Positions 43,838 to 53,681 of a stretch of 64,000 bases of DNA are shown in pieces. Position numbers and translations under genes: made by a program. Position 1 is the first letter of the stretch. Each line of letters opens with the position of its first letter. The notes under the pieces were generated by a model. That model had not been told where the DNA came from, made no database searches, and saw only the letters and a program-made list of their open reading frames with translations. The DNA comes from Pseudomonadales bacterium (lineage in GTDB: Bacteria > Pseudomonadota > Gammaproteobacteria > Pseudomonadales > Azotimanducaceae). The DNA is taken from positions 1 through 64,000 of the forward strand of contig JALZVT010000034.1 of the NCBI GenBank assembly GCA_023300545.1, in the 5' to 3' direction.

Positions 43838-44479
43838 ATGGAATTTGACCTAAGCATAACTGACGAACTACTCGCAACGACACGCGCGGTGCGCAAACGA
43901 CTCGACCTGAACAAGCCAGTGCCGAGAGAAATTATTAACGAGTGCCTGGAACTCGCAGTGCAAGCCCCAACGGGCTCCAACTCCCAAGGCTGGCGCTGGA
44001 TAGTAATAGACGACCCTGAAAAGAAGAAAGCCCTGGCCGAACTCTATGCCAAGGCGGGCGGCGGTTATCTGAGCGCCGCCGGCGAAGAAGCAAAGAAAAG
44101 TGGCGATGGCCAACAAACCCGAGTGTTCTCCTCAGCACAGTATCTGCTAGAGCATCTGCACGAGGTTCCCGTGCACGTCATTCCCTGTATTCAGGGTCGG
44201 CCGGGTGGCGATGTGCCCGCCGCCATGAGCGCAGGCCTCTACGGTTCAATCTTTCCCGCGGTCTGGAGCTTTCAACTGGCGCTGCGCGCCCGTGGTCTGG
44301 GCTCAACACTCACTACGCTGCACCTGGCCTTCGAAAAAGAAGCCGCTGAGCTGTTGGGCGTTCCGGATGACATGCATCAGGTTGCGCTGCTGCCCGTTGG
44401 CTATACCGTTGGCACCGACTTCAAACGAGCCACACGGCCACCGGTTAGTACCATCACCCACTGGAACCAGTGGCAGTAA
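43838..44479 (+). CDS. Nitroreductase-family FMN oxidoreductase
   Basis: A 213-residue FMN protein. Hallmarks are TRAVRKRLDLNKPVPREIINECLELAVQAPTGSNSQGWRW at the N-terminus (the FMN-binding R..R and Q-A-P-(T/S)-GSNSQ) and SFQLALRARGLGSTLTT, followed by a VALLPVGYTVGTDFKRA C-terminus. Members reduce nitro groups, quinones or act as dehalogenases. Substrate not predictable. It is a single gene, divergent from the VanZ-like gene and convergent with a TonB-like gene. Confidence 0.88.
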   Translation: MEFDLSITDELLATTRAVRKRLDLNKPVPREIINECLELAVQAPTGSNSQGWRWIVIDDPEKKKALAELYAKAGGGYLSAAGEEAKKSGDGQQTRVFSSAQYLLEHLHEVPVHVIPCIQGRPGGDVPAAMSAGLYGSIFPAVWSFQLALRARGLGSTLTTLHLAFEKEAAELLGVPDDMHQVALLPVGYTVGTDFKRATRPPVSTITHWNQWQ

Positions 44480-44492
44480 AGTGCCAATAGTT

Positions 44493-44512
44493 GGGCCGAC
44501 CTAGATCGGCCC
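44493..44512. terminator. Possible bidirectional hairpin between convergent genes
   Basis: GGGCCGA and TCGGCCC (44493-44499, 44506-44512) form a perfect 7-bp GC-rich stem with a 6-base loop in the short gap between the nitroreductase and TonB-like genes. There is no T-tract on either side, so classical Rho-independent termination is doubtful. Confidence 0.35.
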
Positions 44513-44529
44513 CGCGAACTCCTGCGGTG

Positions 44530-44895
44530 TCAGCGCGCTGGATAGCCATCGCTTTCGCCAAACCTGAATTCGATGGTACTCACCATGCCGTCGAACCGAC
44601 TTTCTTCACCCTTCTTGCGGCCGGGGCGAAACCGCCAACCCCGCACCGCCATGAGTGCCGCCTCATCAAACACACCCGGTGGGCTCGCATCGACCACGCG
44701 CGCGTTGAGCACGCGCCCATCAGGGGTGACGTCATAACGAACATCAACAGAACCCTGCAACCCTTGGGCCCGAGCCGCATCCGGGTACTCTAGCGCATCG
44801 CCCCGCAGCAACACCGGGGGTTGATTCGGATTTGTCAGACAGCCGCTCAACAGGCTCAACATTAATATCAGAGGCAGGTAATTACGGTAGCTCAT
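44530..44895 (-). CDS. Small lipoprotein with TonB C-terminal domain
   Basis: 121 residues. The signal peptide LPLILMLSLLSGC carries a lipobox. The rest is a complete TonB-type C-terminal domain: YPDAARAQGLQGSVDVRYDVTPDGRVLNARVV and AALMAVRGWRFRPG. A lipid-anchored TonB domain without an inner-membrane helix cannot couple to ExbBD in the usual way; such proteins may act in outer-membrane assembly. ATG at 44895 is preferred over an upstream TTG. It is the second TonB-domain protein in the window. Confidence 0.82.
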   Translation of the reverse strand: MSYRNYLPLILMLSLLSGCLTNPNQPPVLLRGDALEYPDAARAQGLQGSVDVRYDVTPDGRVLNARVVDASPPGVFDEAALMAVRGWRFRPGRKKGEESRFDGMVSTIEFRFGESDGYPAR

Positions 44896-45006
44896 TATCA
44901 GCACCAAAAAGACAGACTGTCCGTTAGCTTAACCACTGCTCCGTCTAGCTGCCAATCACGGGACCAGTCGGTGTTAAAAAAACCATGACAGGCATACCAT
45001 GGCGGC

Positions 45007-45240
45007 ATGGAAAACAGCAGCAAAGACCAGTCAGAAGAACAAGAACGTGAAGGCATCAGCGGCTTGCAGGTGCTACAGAGCACGCTTGCCGCCGCACTAG
45101 GTGTGCAGTCGAGAAAAAATCGGGAGCGCGACTTTCAGGAAGGCAAAGCCTCGCAGTTTATTATTGCCGGCATTCTATTCACGTTGATCTTTGTCGGCGT
45201 GATGATCGCTATTGTCCGTACCGTGCTAAGTGGCACCTGA
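45007..45240 (+). CDS. DUF2970 small membrane protein
   Basis: 77 residues. GLQVLQSTLAAALGVQSRKNRERDFQEG followed by one helix, FIIAGILFTLIFVGVMIAIVRTVL, is the DUF2970 pattern, common in gamma- and betaproteobacteria. Function unknown. The first about 17 residues are charged (KDQSEEQERE). It is a single-gene unit, convergent with the kinase gene downstream. Confidence 0.87.
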   Translation: MENSSKDQSEEQEREGISGLQVLQSTLAAALGVQSRKNRERDFQEGKASQFIIAGILFTLIFVGVMIAIVRTVLSGT

Positions 45241-45258
45241 CACGCCAGCCCTGGCATT

Positions 45259-46425
45259 TCACAGAAAATGCCGCAGCACGTCACGCATAAAACCCTGCGT
45301 ATCGTCGCTTTCGAGAGTTTTCAACAACCGAAACTGACGCTCCGCGCGCACAAGATTATCGCCACGCTGCTCCACGTTAAAATAACGGTCACCCCGCAGG
45401 TGATCTGTCAAAAAACGGACACACAGCATATAGGTCATATGTGCCGGCGCGCGCAACGCAGCCGTTAGATCAAACGCCCTGAGGCCAACGCTACCCTTGC
45501 TCCCGGCACGACCCTTAAAAAAACCTTCTGCCAACGCAGGATAAAACTCGCGCTGAAATTCGCCAGCGTCGGTGCAGGTCGCTGATCGAACCAGATCACC
45601 AAAATCGAGCCACCAGGGACCACGCATTAGTGTATCGAGATCAAGAATCGCAACGACCCGCTCAGCGTCTTCGTCGAATAACAAATTATTCACCTTGCAG
45701 TCGCCGTGAATAACCCCACTGCCCAGCTCGCCAGACTGCCCTTCTAAGGGCTGCTGGGGCGGCAAATAATCACGCTCCCGCAGGTCCAACAACAAGGACC
45801 GCTCTCTTGCGGCAAACGCGCTAGCGCCCGGTTTCACCCCCAACGAAACCTGGTGCAGCGTCGCCACATACCTCTCAATCTGATGAAACCCGGGAATTAC
45901 CTCAACAAGTGGCGCCCGCACAAGCGGCTCGAGCCAATGTTGAAACTCACCAAACGCCCGACCCGCGGCTTCCGCCTGCTGCGTATCAGACAACAGTTGC
46001 AACGTTTTCGATTGTTCAATAAAAGCCGCAAGCCGCCATTGAGTGTCCACAACGCTACCGTCAGCCAACCTTTGGGTTCCTGCACTCACCAAAGAAGCCC
46101 CAGACAGAGCAGACAGTGGTTGGGGCAGTTGGTAGTTGAGAGACACTGCCGGCTCGCCAGCCGCTTTCCCCACAACGCTCCCGGCCCCATCACCCACAAA
46201 CAACTGCTGCAGATTTGCCATCAACTCTGCCGGCTGCGCAAAAACGGCTGGGTTAATTTTCTGCAGCACATATTGCCGTTGCTCAGAACCAGGGTGCGCC
46301 GGCATCACAACTCGCCAGGTACTGTGGATATGCCCCTCGCCCATCGGGCGCAGGTCAAACGGTTCGTCGCTGAACCAACCGCGCAACGCCTGCCGAGCAG
46401 TGGTCGCCGCGTTCGAATCACTCAT
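45259..46425 (-). CDS. nahK: N-acetylhexosamine 1-kinase-like phosphotransferase
   Basis: A 388-residue APH-fold sugar kinase. GEGHIHSTWRV at 29-39, YVLQKINPAVFAQPAELMANL at 52-72, catalytic loop VIHGDCKVNNLLF with D242 and N246, and LDLDTLMRGPWWLDFGD at 261-276 are characteristic of NahK, which phosphorylates N-acetylhexosamines at C1. The upstream gene, overlapping by ATGA, encodes a GH20 beta-N-acetylhexosaminidase, which would release GlcNAc or GalNAc, the NahK substrate type. This neighbourhood strengthens the assignment. Last gene of the minus-strand operon. Confidence 0.82.
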   Translation of the reverse strand: MSDSNAATTARQALRGWFSDEPFDLRPMGEGHIHSTWRVVMPAHPGSEQRQYVLQKINPAVFAQPAELMANLQQLFVGDGAGSVVGKAAGEPAVSLNYQLPQPLSALSGASLVSAGTQRLADGSVVDTQWRLAAFIEQSKTLQLLSDTQQAEAAGRAFGEFQHWLEPLVRAPLVEVIPGFHQIERYVATLHQVSLGVKPGASAFAARERSLLLDLRERDYLPPQQPLEGQSGELGSGVIHGDCKVNNLLFDEDAERVVAILDLDTLMRGPWWLDFGDLVRSATCTDAGEFQREFYPALAEGFFKGRAGSKGSVGLRAFDLTAALRAPAHMTYMLCVRFLTDHLRGDRYFNVEQRGDNLVRAERQFRLLKTLESDDTQGFMRDVLRHFL

Positions 46426-48617
46426 TGCGCAGACTCAGCAAGTTGCACATCATTCGCCACAAGCTTAAGCAATGGCGCAACAACCGCCAGCATCAGCTCA
46501 TCAACCGGCTCCAGCCATTCGCGCAGCTGCGCAACATCCACCTGGGCCTGAACGACGGTAGAACCCTTTAGGGCGAAACCCCTCGCATCATTCACAAGTT
46601 GTCCAAGCAGGCCGGCAAACATCGCGAGCCTGTCTGCTAGCGGCGCCAGTTTTTGGTAGTGCACATCCTCCAGCTCAAGTTCGGCCAACGCCGCCGGCTG
46701 GGCGCCCCAATCGACAACCCATTGCCGCAACACGCGCTCGTCATCAGCGGTCAATGGCGCATCAAACCAGCGCTGCAGCAGTTGGCCAAACTGGGCCGTT
46801 CGATAACTTTGCGGGCTGAGCACGTCAGCAACATCGCGTAACGGACTGCCCAGATGGTACGGCCGCGCCTGGGGCATTTCACTGCCCTGCAACCGCGCCG
46901 CCAATGCCTGTGCACCGAGCAGCCGCGCGTACCACTTAACGGGCTCAACCACGGTAAGCAATTCGGCAACCTGTTCGGTTATGCCGGTTGGCGCCAGCAA
47001 ATCCAGTTGATCCACAGAGACCGAACCACACAGTGCCGCCACAAGGTCTGGACCACCGCAAAATCGCCAACTGGTTAGCGAGTGCACTAACCGCGTGTAG
47101 TCCTGGGTGTTGGGCTGGTTCGACCAGAAGAGTTCCGCCAGCAAAGGCAACCTCGACCAGAGCCGAACATCCAGCAGTTCATTGTCGACCAGCTCACTCC
47201 ACAGACAGGCCTCAGCCCCAATAACCCGGCCACCGGCAGAACTTTGATCCGCGTCGTCCCGCGAGCGCCACTGCTTGGTCCACTCCAACCCACCAGCCAC
47301 ATGCGCCAAACGCTCATCAGCCAACATGGCATCTTCAGCGACAATGGCCTCCGCCAGTGGCAACAGCGGCGCAAATGCTGTGTGCAGATCAGCCGGATAA
47401 AACAGATCAAGATAGTAAGGCGCTGACACGATACAGTTGTAGCCAGCATCCAGCGCCGCGTCGCGCGCGGTCATACCGCGCCAGGCCTGCACCAGAGTAT
47501 TGGTTGGCAATTGCTTATGCACAGCCTCATCCCACGCCAGGGTTTGCTTACCACGCTCCGTGAGCAACTCACCAACGCGCGTATTGAAATACGCCTGTAA
47601 GTCGCGCGGCTCGGCAAAGCCCTGCGCTTGCATAAACGCTTGCGTACCGGCGTGCTCACGCCACCAGCGCGGATGCACCTCATCACCCCCGGTGTGCACG
47701 TAGTCGTCTGTAAACACCTCGGCAAACTCATCAAGCAGCGTGCCAATCACGTCGTAGGTTTGCTCACTGCAAGCATCAAGACACGCCGGGTGTACGCCAA
47801 AGCGCGTGGTGGCCTCAACCGGAAACAACGACCATTGTGGATAGGCCGCCAACCAGCAGGTCACATGCCCTGGCATATCGAGCTCAGGCACAACCCGAAT
47901 ACCCAGACTGGCCGCATGGGCAACCACCAGCTCTAGCTCTTCGCGAAGATACGCCGGCCGACCCGCATTAAGTGCCGGAAACGCCCGACTGGGAAACCGA
48001 AAGGCCTGATCGTCCGTGAGGTGCAAATGCAACACGTTAAGCTTGTGATGCGCCATCCCATCAAGGGTACGCAGCAGCGCCGGCAACTCGATAAAGTGGC
48101 GTGCAACATCAATCAACAAACCGCGCCATTGCTGCTCTGGTGCATCGTCGATCCGCACACACGGCAGCGAATTCACGCCGGCCAACAGACTCTGAGTCAG
48201 CAATTGCGCAAGCGTCTGCTGCGCACGCTGCATACCGACCCAGGTGATCGCCTGAAGCCGAATTTCGTCAGCTAACACATCGATGCGATAGTGTTCTTCT
48301 GCCCCCGCGATCACCGTCGACAGATCTGTCGACACCACCCCGTCACCTGTACTCACCGCACGCTCTATAACGGCGCGAACAGGTATCTCGGCAAGTGCTG
48401 CACTCGGTTCGTGAAAAGTCATCGCCAAGTTTTTAGGCGCCTGCGAAAACTGCGACAACATGGTACCCAGCGCCTGATGCGCAGACGCACTCCATGCGCC
48501 CTCGACCTGTAAGAAAAACGCGCGCTCGGCAAATCGCAGCTCACCGGTCAGTGGCAGAACCTGCCGGGGTTGAGGCATCAACCTCGCGCACAACTCTATC
48601 GGCGCGATTGAGGTCAT
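46422..48617 (-). CDS. GH20 beta-N-acetylhexosaminidase
   Basis: A 731-residue glycoside hydrolase removing terminal N-acetylhexosamine from oligosaccharides. The catalytic pair D312-E313 lies in HTGGDEVHPRWW; LHLHLTDDQAFRFPS (196-210) and RVVPELDMPGHVTCW (241-255) are GH20 signatures. An N-terminal zincin-like GH20b domain (about 1-155) precedes the barrel, and about 220 extra residues follow. No signal peptide is visible, so it is probably cytoplasmic and acts on imported chito-oligosaccharides or recycled glycans. It overlaps both neighbours by ATGA. Confidence 0.9.
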   Translation of the reverse strand: MTSIAPIELCARLMPQPRQVLPLTGELRFAERAFFLQVEGAWSASAHQALGTMLSQFSQAPKNLAMTFHEPSAALAEIPVRAVIERAVSTGDGVVSTDLSTVIAGAEEHYRIDVLADEIRLQAITWVGMQRAQQTLAQLLTQSLLAGVNSLPCVRIDDAPEQQWRGLLIDVARHFIELPALLRTLDGMAHHKLNVLHLHLTDDQAFRFPSRAFPALNAGRPAYLREELELVVAHAASLGIRVVPELDMPGHVTCWLAAYPQWSLFPVEATTRFGVHPACLDACSEQTYDVIGTLLDEFAEVFTDDYVHTGGDEVHPRWWREHAGTQAFMQAQGFAEPRDLQAYFNTRVGELLTERGKQTLAWDEAVHKQLPTNTLVQAWRGMTARDAALDAGYNCIVSAPYYLDLFYPADLHTAFAPLLPLAEAIVAEDAMLADERLAHVAGGLEWTKQWRSRDDADQSSAGGRVIGAEACLWSELVDNELLDVRLWSRLPLLAELFWSNQPNTQDYTRLVHSLTSWRFCGGPDLVAALCGSVSVDQLDLLAPTGITEQVAELLTVVEPVKWYARLLGAQALAARLQGSEMPQARPYHLGSPLRDVADVLSPQSYRTAQFGQLLQRWFDAPLTADDERVLRQWVVDWGAQPAALAELELEDVHYQKLAPLADRLAMFAGLLGQLVNDARGFALKGSTVVQAQVDVAQLREWLEPVDELMLAVVAPLLKLVANDVQLAESAQ

Positions 48618-49072
48618 TCAGCTGTGAGCTCAAAGTTCAGGCGCACAAACCCAGGCGTACTTGCTGCAGGTTGTTGCTCTGGTGCAGACCGCACAAAACC
48701 ATAACGCTCAACCACATCAATCACTCGCGTGTTGTCTGCGCAAACTTCCAGCTGAACATCGCGCCCGGCTTTCGATTCGGCAAGACCCAATGCGTGTCCT
48801 AACAGTCGCCTGCCCAGCAACTGATGCTCATGTTCGGTAACCACCGACAGGCTCAGTAGTTCAAAGCAGGTTTCGCTAAGTGCGCGCATCGAGTAGATGC
48901 CTAGCGTTGTGCCCTCGTCGAGCAGACAGACAATTCGGGTGTAATCGAGATCAACCAGTTCCCGTAGCTGCTCAAGCTCATGCCGAGCGGAACCGGCCGC
49001 AATCAACTCCCAGGGCAACTCCTGTGGCAGCGGGCGATAAAATTCGGTGTTACGCAACGTAATCAGGGTCAT
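48614..49072 (-). CDS. GNAT-family acetyltransferase
   Basis: About 152 residues with the GNAT core: YTRIVCLLDEGTTLGIYSMRAL, LLSLSVVTEHEHQLLGRRLLGHALGLAESKAG for acetyl-CoA binding, and LEVCADNTRVIDVVERYGF near the end. Acceptor unknown. Its place between a transsulfuration enzyme and a hexosaminidase, with ATGA overlaps on both sides, ties it to that operon; amino-sugar acetylation is possible but unproven. ATG at 49072 is preferred over an upstream TTG. Confidence 0.75.
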   Translation of the reverse strand: MTLITLRNTEFYRPLPQELPWELIAAGSARHELEQLRELVDLDYTRIVCLLDEGTTLGIYSMRALSETCFELLSLSVVTEHEHQLLGRRLLGHALGLAESKAGRDVQLEVCADNTRVIDVVERYGFVRSAPEQQPAASTPGFVRLNFELTAE

Positions 49073-49580
49073 CGCCAAAACGTCCAGCGACCGGGGCGTT
49101 TTGTCTCATCGTTTGCCGCTGCCGTTTTGGCCGCATGGCCGTTGAACGCATACAACGCTCGAGTCAACACTGGCGCCAACAGATCGTAATTGCTCCAACT
49201 GTCTTCTACCCCATAGATGTCAGCACCAAACACGCTCGCCCAGTCGGCCGCGTAGCCGGGGTAATAGTCGCGAGTAAACGCCGCTCCCTGGGCCGTCAGC
49301 CAGTTGTAGTGCAACCGGCCGCCGCAACTAACCAACAGCTCAACACCTGAGCCTTCGCCATAGTTAAGCCGCAACACAGCAACATCGTGCTCCGTTTTAA
49401 ACGCCTGGGTGACCAAACCAAGGCGAACACACCAGCCAAGATACATACCAGGCAGCAACGCCGCTCGATCGATACCGCCCGACGCGGCCATGTGCTCATC
49501 GAGACTGTCTACCAGAATATTCGCAGACGCTTGCGCGGCTGATCCCCGTCCTGCAGTGCCGCCCGTTTCGAACCCATCAC

Positions 49581-49584
<4 letters not shown>
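49069..49584 (-). CDS. Protein of unknown function
   Basis: 171 residues, soluble, no signal peptide. The core ILVDSLDEHMAASGGIDRAALLPGMYLGWCVRLGLV and the later YYPGYAADWASVFGADIYGVEDSWSNYDLLAPVLTRAL look like a small uncharacterised family, and I am not certain of its name. Both ends overlap neighbours by ATGA, so it is translated with the transsulfuration enzyme and the GNAT protein. Cys and aromatic residues are frequent, but no catalytic pattern is evident. Confidence 0.65.
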
Positions 49585-50738
<1,154 letters not shown>

Positions 50739-50781
50739 GGTAATCCTCGATAGCAGGGAAATATTGTACCGTGCGCGCGAC

Positions 50782-52725
50782 TCAGGCCAAATCGCCACGT
50801 AGCGCCACTACGCGTGCGCGGAGGTCACTCGCTCGAACGTCTTCGGCGGGCACCGGCGTAGTCGCTGCGACACAGATTTTGCTAAATGGTCGCATCTTGC
50901 CTTTAAACAACCCTTTGTCAGGGCTAAACCAGCTCCCCCACAAACCACGTAGCGCCATAGGCACCACGGGTACTGGGGTGGTGGCAATGATCTTCTCTAC
51001 ACCCGCCTTAAACTCATCCACCTCACCGTCTTGAGTGAGCTTGCCTTCTGGGAAAATGCACAACAAATCACCAGCCTCAAGCGCCGCAGCAATCTGCCGA
51101 AAGGCATCGTCGTAGGCCTCGGGATCGTCGTCGCGTTTGTTGATCGGGATCGCCCCACCGGTACGAAACACAAAGTTAAGCACAGGGATGTCATAGATCG
51201 GCTTGAACATGATGAATCGTATTGGTCGGCGTACAGCCCCCGCTAACACCAATGCATCCACATAACTCACATGATTGCTAACGAGCAGCGCACCGCCTTC
51301 GATGGGAATGAAATCCAGGTTTTCGTGTTGCACTCGATACAGCGAATGCCCCAACGCCCACACAAGAAACCGCATGATAAATACGGGAACCTGCTTAAAG
51401 ATAAACGTCGTGACCGCGACGTGCATAATTATCACGGTGAGCAACAAAATGGGTATGCCGCTGTCAGCACCCTTAAGCATCGAAATTGCAAACACGCTAC
51501 CCAGCACCATCATCACCGCATTTAGAATGTTGTTAACGGCAATGATGCGCGCGCGCCGGTCATCAGGGGTGTTCGCCTGAATGAACGCATACAGCGGCAC
51601 AATAAACATACCGCCAAAGAAACCAATGAGCGCAAAGTCGATGAGCAGCCGCAAGCTACCCGCTGCGCCGAGAAAGCTGAGCCAGTCACGATGCGGCAAA
51701 CCCTGCGACAACACGGCTACGTTTTCGATCGAGAAATACATGTGCAGGCCCGCAAGCGCAATCCCCAGCGCGCCAAACGGCACCAGGCCAATCTCAATGT
51801 GCTGGCCCGAAAGTTTTTCACAAGCAAGGCTACCCACCGCGATCGACAACGTGAACACGCAAAGAATTAGGGTCACAACGGTGGTGTCGCCTAACAGAAC
51901 GCGCTCAGTCAACGCAGGGAACTGCGCCAGCAAGATCGAGCCGATTAACCAAAACCAGGAAATACCCAGAATCGACAACATGATGGATTGCTTCTCCATC
52001 GCCATGCCCATGAGGTTTTTGGTCTCACTGAAGAAATTCCAGTTGATAACAAGATCGGGGTCTGACGCTGGCGCGTGTGGAATGAACCGACACGCAAAAT
52101 AGCCAGCCACAGCCACACTCACAATTAACAGGGTCAGCAACACGCCCGAGTCAGCCTGCCCCGCAATCACACCACCAACCAATGTGCCCAACAAAATCGA
52201 CACGAAGGTGCCCATTTCGATCTGCGCGTTACCGCCGACTAACTCCGACTCGTGCAGATGCTGGGGCAATATGGAGAATTTTAAGGGGCCAAAAAATGTG
52301 GACTGCAGTCCAAGCAAAAACAGCACCGTCAGCATCAACCCAACGCTGCCAGAAAAAACAGCAACCGCCCCAAACGCCGCGATCACAATTTCAAAAATTT
52401 TGATGCGCCGAATCAGAAATTCTTTGGGGTATTTATCGGCAAGCTGCCCCGCAAGGGCAGAAAATAGAAAGAACGGCAGAATAAACAGCGCCGCAGCCAG
52501 GTTGACCACAATGTCCTGACTCTCAAGCGCCACCAGGCCGCCATAGACAAACAGCAGGCTAAGCGCACTCTTAAACACATTGTCGTTAAAGGCTCCCAGA
52601 AACTGAGTGAGAAACAGCGGCAGAAACTTGCGCTGTCCCAGCAAAGAAAACTGCCCACCGTCGGCCGACGGTCCAACATCGCCATCACCGTCCAGGTTGC
52701 TGTTATCGAGTTGCGAGCGTGTCAT
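50782..52725 (-). CDS. MFS-type flippase fused to 1-acylglycerol-phosphate acyltransferase
   Basis: About 647 residues. The N-terminal about 420 form an LplT-like major-facilitator domain (FLGAFNDNVFKSALSLLFVYG is the LplT/Aas signature). The C-terminal about 220 are a PlsC acyltransferase with NHVSYVD (HX4D motif), PINKRDDD and FPEGKLT. Related triple fusions also carry an acyl-ACP synthetase; here that domain is missing. It probably flips lysophospholipid inward and re-acylates it. The ATG at 52725 is preferred over an in-frame TTG at 52740. Followed by the transsulfuration gene after about 43 bases. Confidence 0.87.
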   Translation of the reverse strand: MTRSQLDNSNLDGDGDVGPSADGGQFSLLGQRKFLPLFLTQFLGAFNDNVFKSALSLLFVYGGLVALESQDIVVNLAAALFILPFFLFSALAGQLADKYPKEFLIRRIKIFEIVIAAFGAVAVFSGSVGLMLTVLFLLGLQSTFFGPLKFSILPQHLHESELVGGNAQIEMGTFVSILLGTLVGGVIAGQADSGVLLTLLIVSVAVAGYFACRFIPHAPASDPDLVINWNFFSETKNLMGMAMEKQSIMLSILGISWFWLIGSILLAQFPALTERVLLGDTTVVTLILCVFTLSIAVGSLACEKLSGQHIEIGLVPFGALGIALAGLHMYFSIENVAVLSQGLPHRDWLSFLGAAGSLRLLIDFALIGFFGGMFIVPLYAFIQANTPDDRRARIIAVNNILNAVMMVLGSVFAISMLKGADSGIPILLLTVIIMHVAVTTFIFKQVPVFIMRFLVWALGHSLYRVQHENLDFIPIEGGALLVSNHVSYVDALVLAGAVRRPIRFIMFKPIYDIPVLNFVFRTGGAIPINKRDDDPEAYDDAFRQIAAALEAGDLLCIFPEGKLTQDGEVDEFKAGVEKIIATTPVPVVPMALRGLWGSWFSPDKGLFKGKMRPFSKICVAATTPVPAEDVRASDLRARVVALRGDLA

Positions 52726-52774
52726 AGGATTGCGATCCAACCTCGTGGTTCAGAAGTCTCTAACTTAGCCCGTA

Positions 52775-53596
52775 TTAAACAGGCGCGGGCCCACGGACAG
52801 TCAGGCGATGCAGCTTGCGATGCTGCGGAAAAAAGTCGTTAACGGGCTTGTGCAGTGTCACCGCATTATCCCATACCACCACCATGTCTTCCTGCCAATC
52901 AAGTCGCACCGTCAGCTCATCCGCTACACATAGCCCGTGCAGCAAATCGAGCAGTGCAGCGCTTTCATCCGCCTGCAATTCCACAATACGGGTAGTGAAA
53001 AGCGGATTGACATAGATCGCTCGCCGACCACTGCCGGGGTGAGTTCGAACCAGCGGGTGAATGACGGGCGGATTGGCGTCGAGAGCACTCTGCAGTCGCT
53101 CGCGCCCGCCCGGCTCGGCCAGGCTTTCACGGAAGCCATGGGCAAAGTCATGCTCGGCCGTCAGCTCTGACAAAAATGCCTGCATCGCCGGCGATAACGC
53201 ATCATAGGCGGCCGCTGCGGAGCTCCACAGCGTATCGCCACCATACGGAGGAATCGTTTTACCGTGCACTATAGTCAAGAGCGGCGGCGTTTGGCTGAAC
53301 GTCATATCCGAGTGCCACAGCTCAATCTTCGACGGCGCCTCGGGTGTGCTCGCAAGCACCTGAACCGCTGTGTTGTTTACCTTCGGGTAAGCCGGATGAT
53401 CTTCCAGCTCGCCAAATCCACGAGCAAACGCCTCTAGCGCCTCGGCGCTGATGCTCTGGCGCGGAAAAAACAGCACCTGCCAGTCATGCAGCGCCGCCTG
53501 AATCTCATCGTGTAATGCCGTGTTAGCGCCCGCATCTGCAAGATCCAGATCCTGCACAAAAGCGCCCAAAGCGCCCGCTGCACGTGTGCACTTCAC
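52775..53596 (-). CDS. TauD/TfdA-family 2-oxoglutarate dioxygenase
   Basis: A 273-residue Fe(II)/2-oxoglutarate dioxygenase. The iron facial triad is H95 and D97 (WHSDMTF) plus a C-terminal His in VTLHKPVNDF; RLTVRG provides the 2-oxoglutarate Arg. YVNPLFTTRIVEL is a family segment near the substrate pocket. TauD releases sulfite from taurine; related enzymes act on other sulfonates, sulfates or phenoxyacetates. No taurine transporter is beside it. The start appears to be GTG at 53596. It is divergent from the class II aldolase-like gene. Confidence 0.85.
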   Translation of the reverse strand: MKCTRAAGALGAFVQDLDLADAGANTALHDEIQAALHDWQVLFFPRQSISAEALEAFARGFGELEDHPAYPKVNNTAVQVLASTPEAPSKIELWHSDMTFSQTPPLLTIVHGKTIPPYGGDTLWSSAAAAYDALSPAMQAFLSELTAEHDFAHGFRESLAEPGGRERLQSALDANPPVIHPLVRTHPGSGRRAIYVNPLFTTRIVELQADESAALLDLLHGLCVADELTVRLDWQEDMVVVWDNAVTLHKPVNDFFPQHRKLHRLTVRGPAPV

Positions 53597-53681
53597 TCGA
53601 TCACCTGCTGGATCATCTTCTGGTCTCCACCGACTCGTTCACATACCCCTAATTCTACCCCAGTAGCGCTAAACTGGGCCC

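Noticed and set aside
45853-46551. Antisense open frame over the NahK-like and hexosaminidase junction
   Set aside because: Arg/Gln/His-rich shadow; both sense genes show catalytic motifs.
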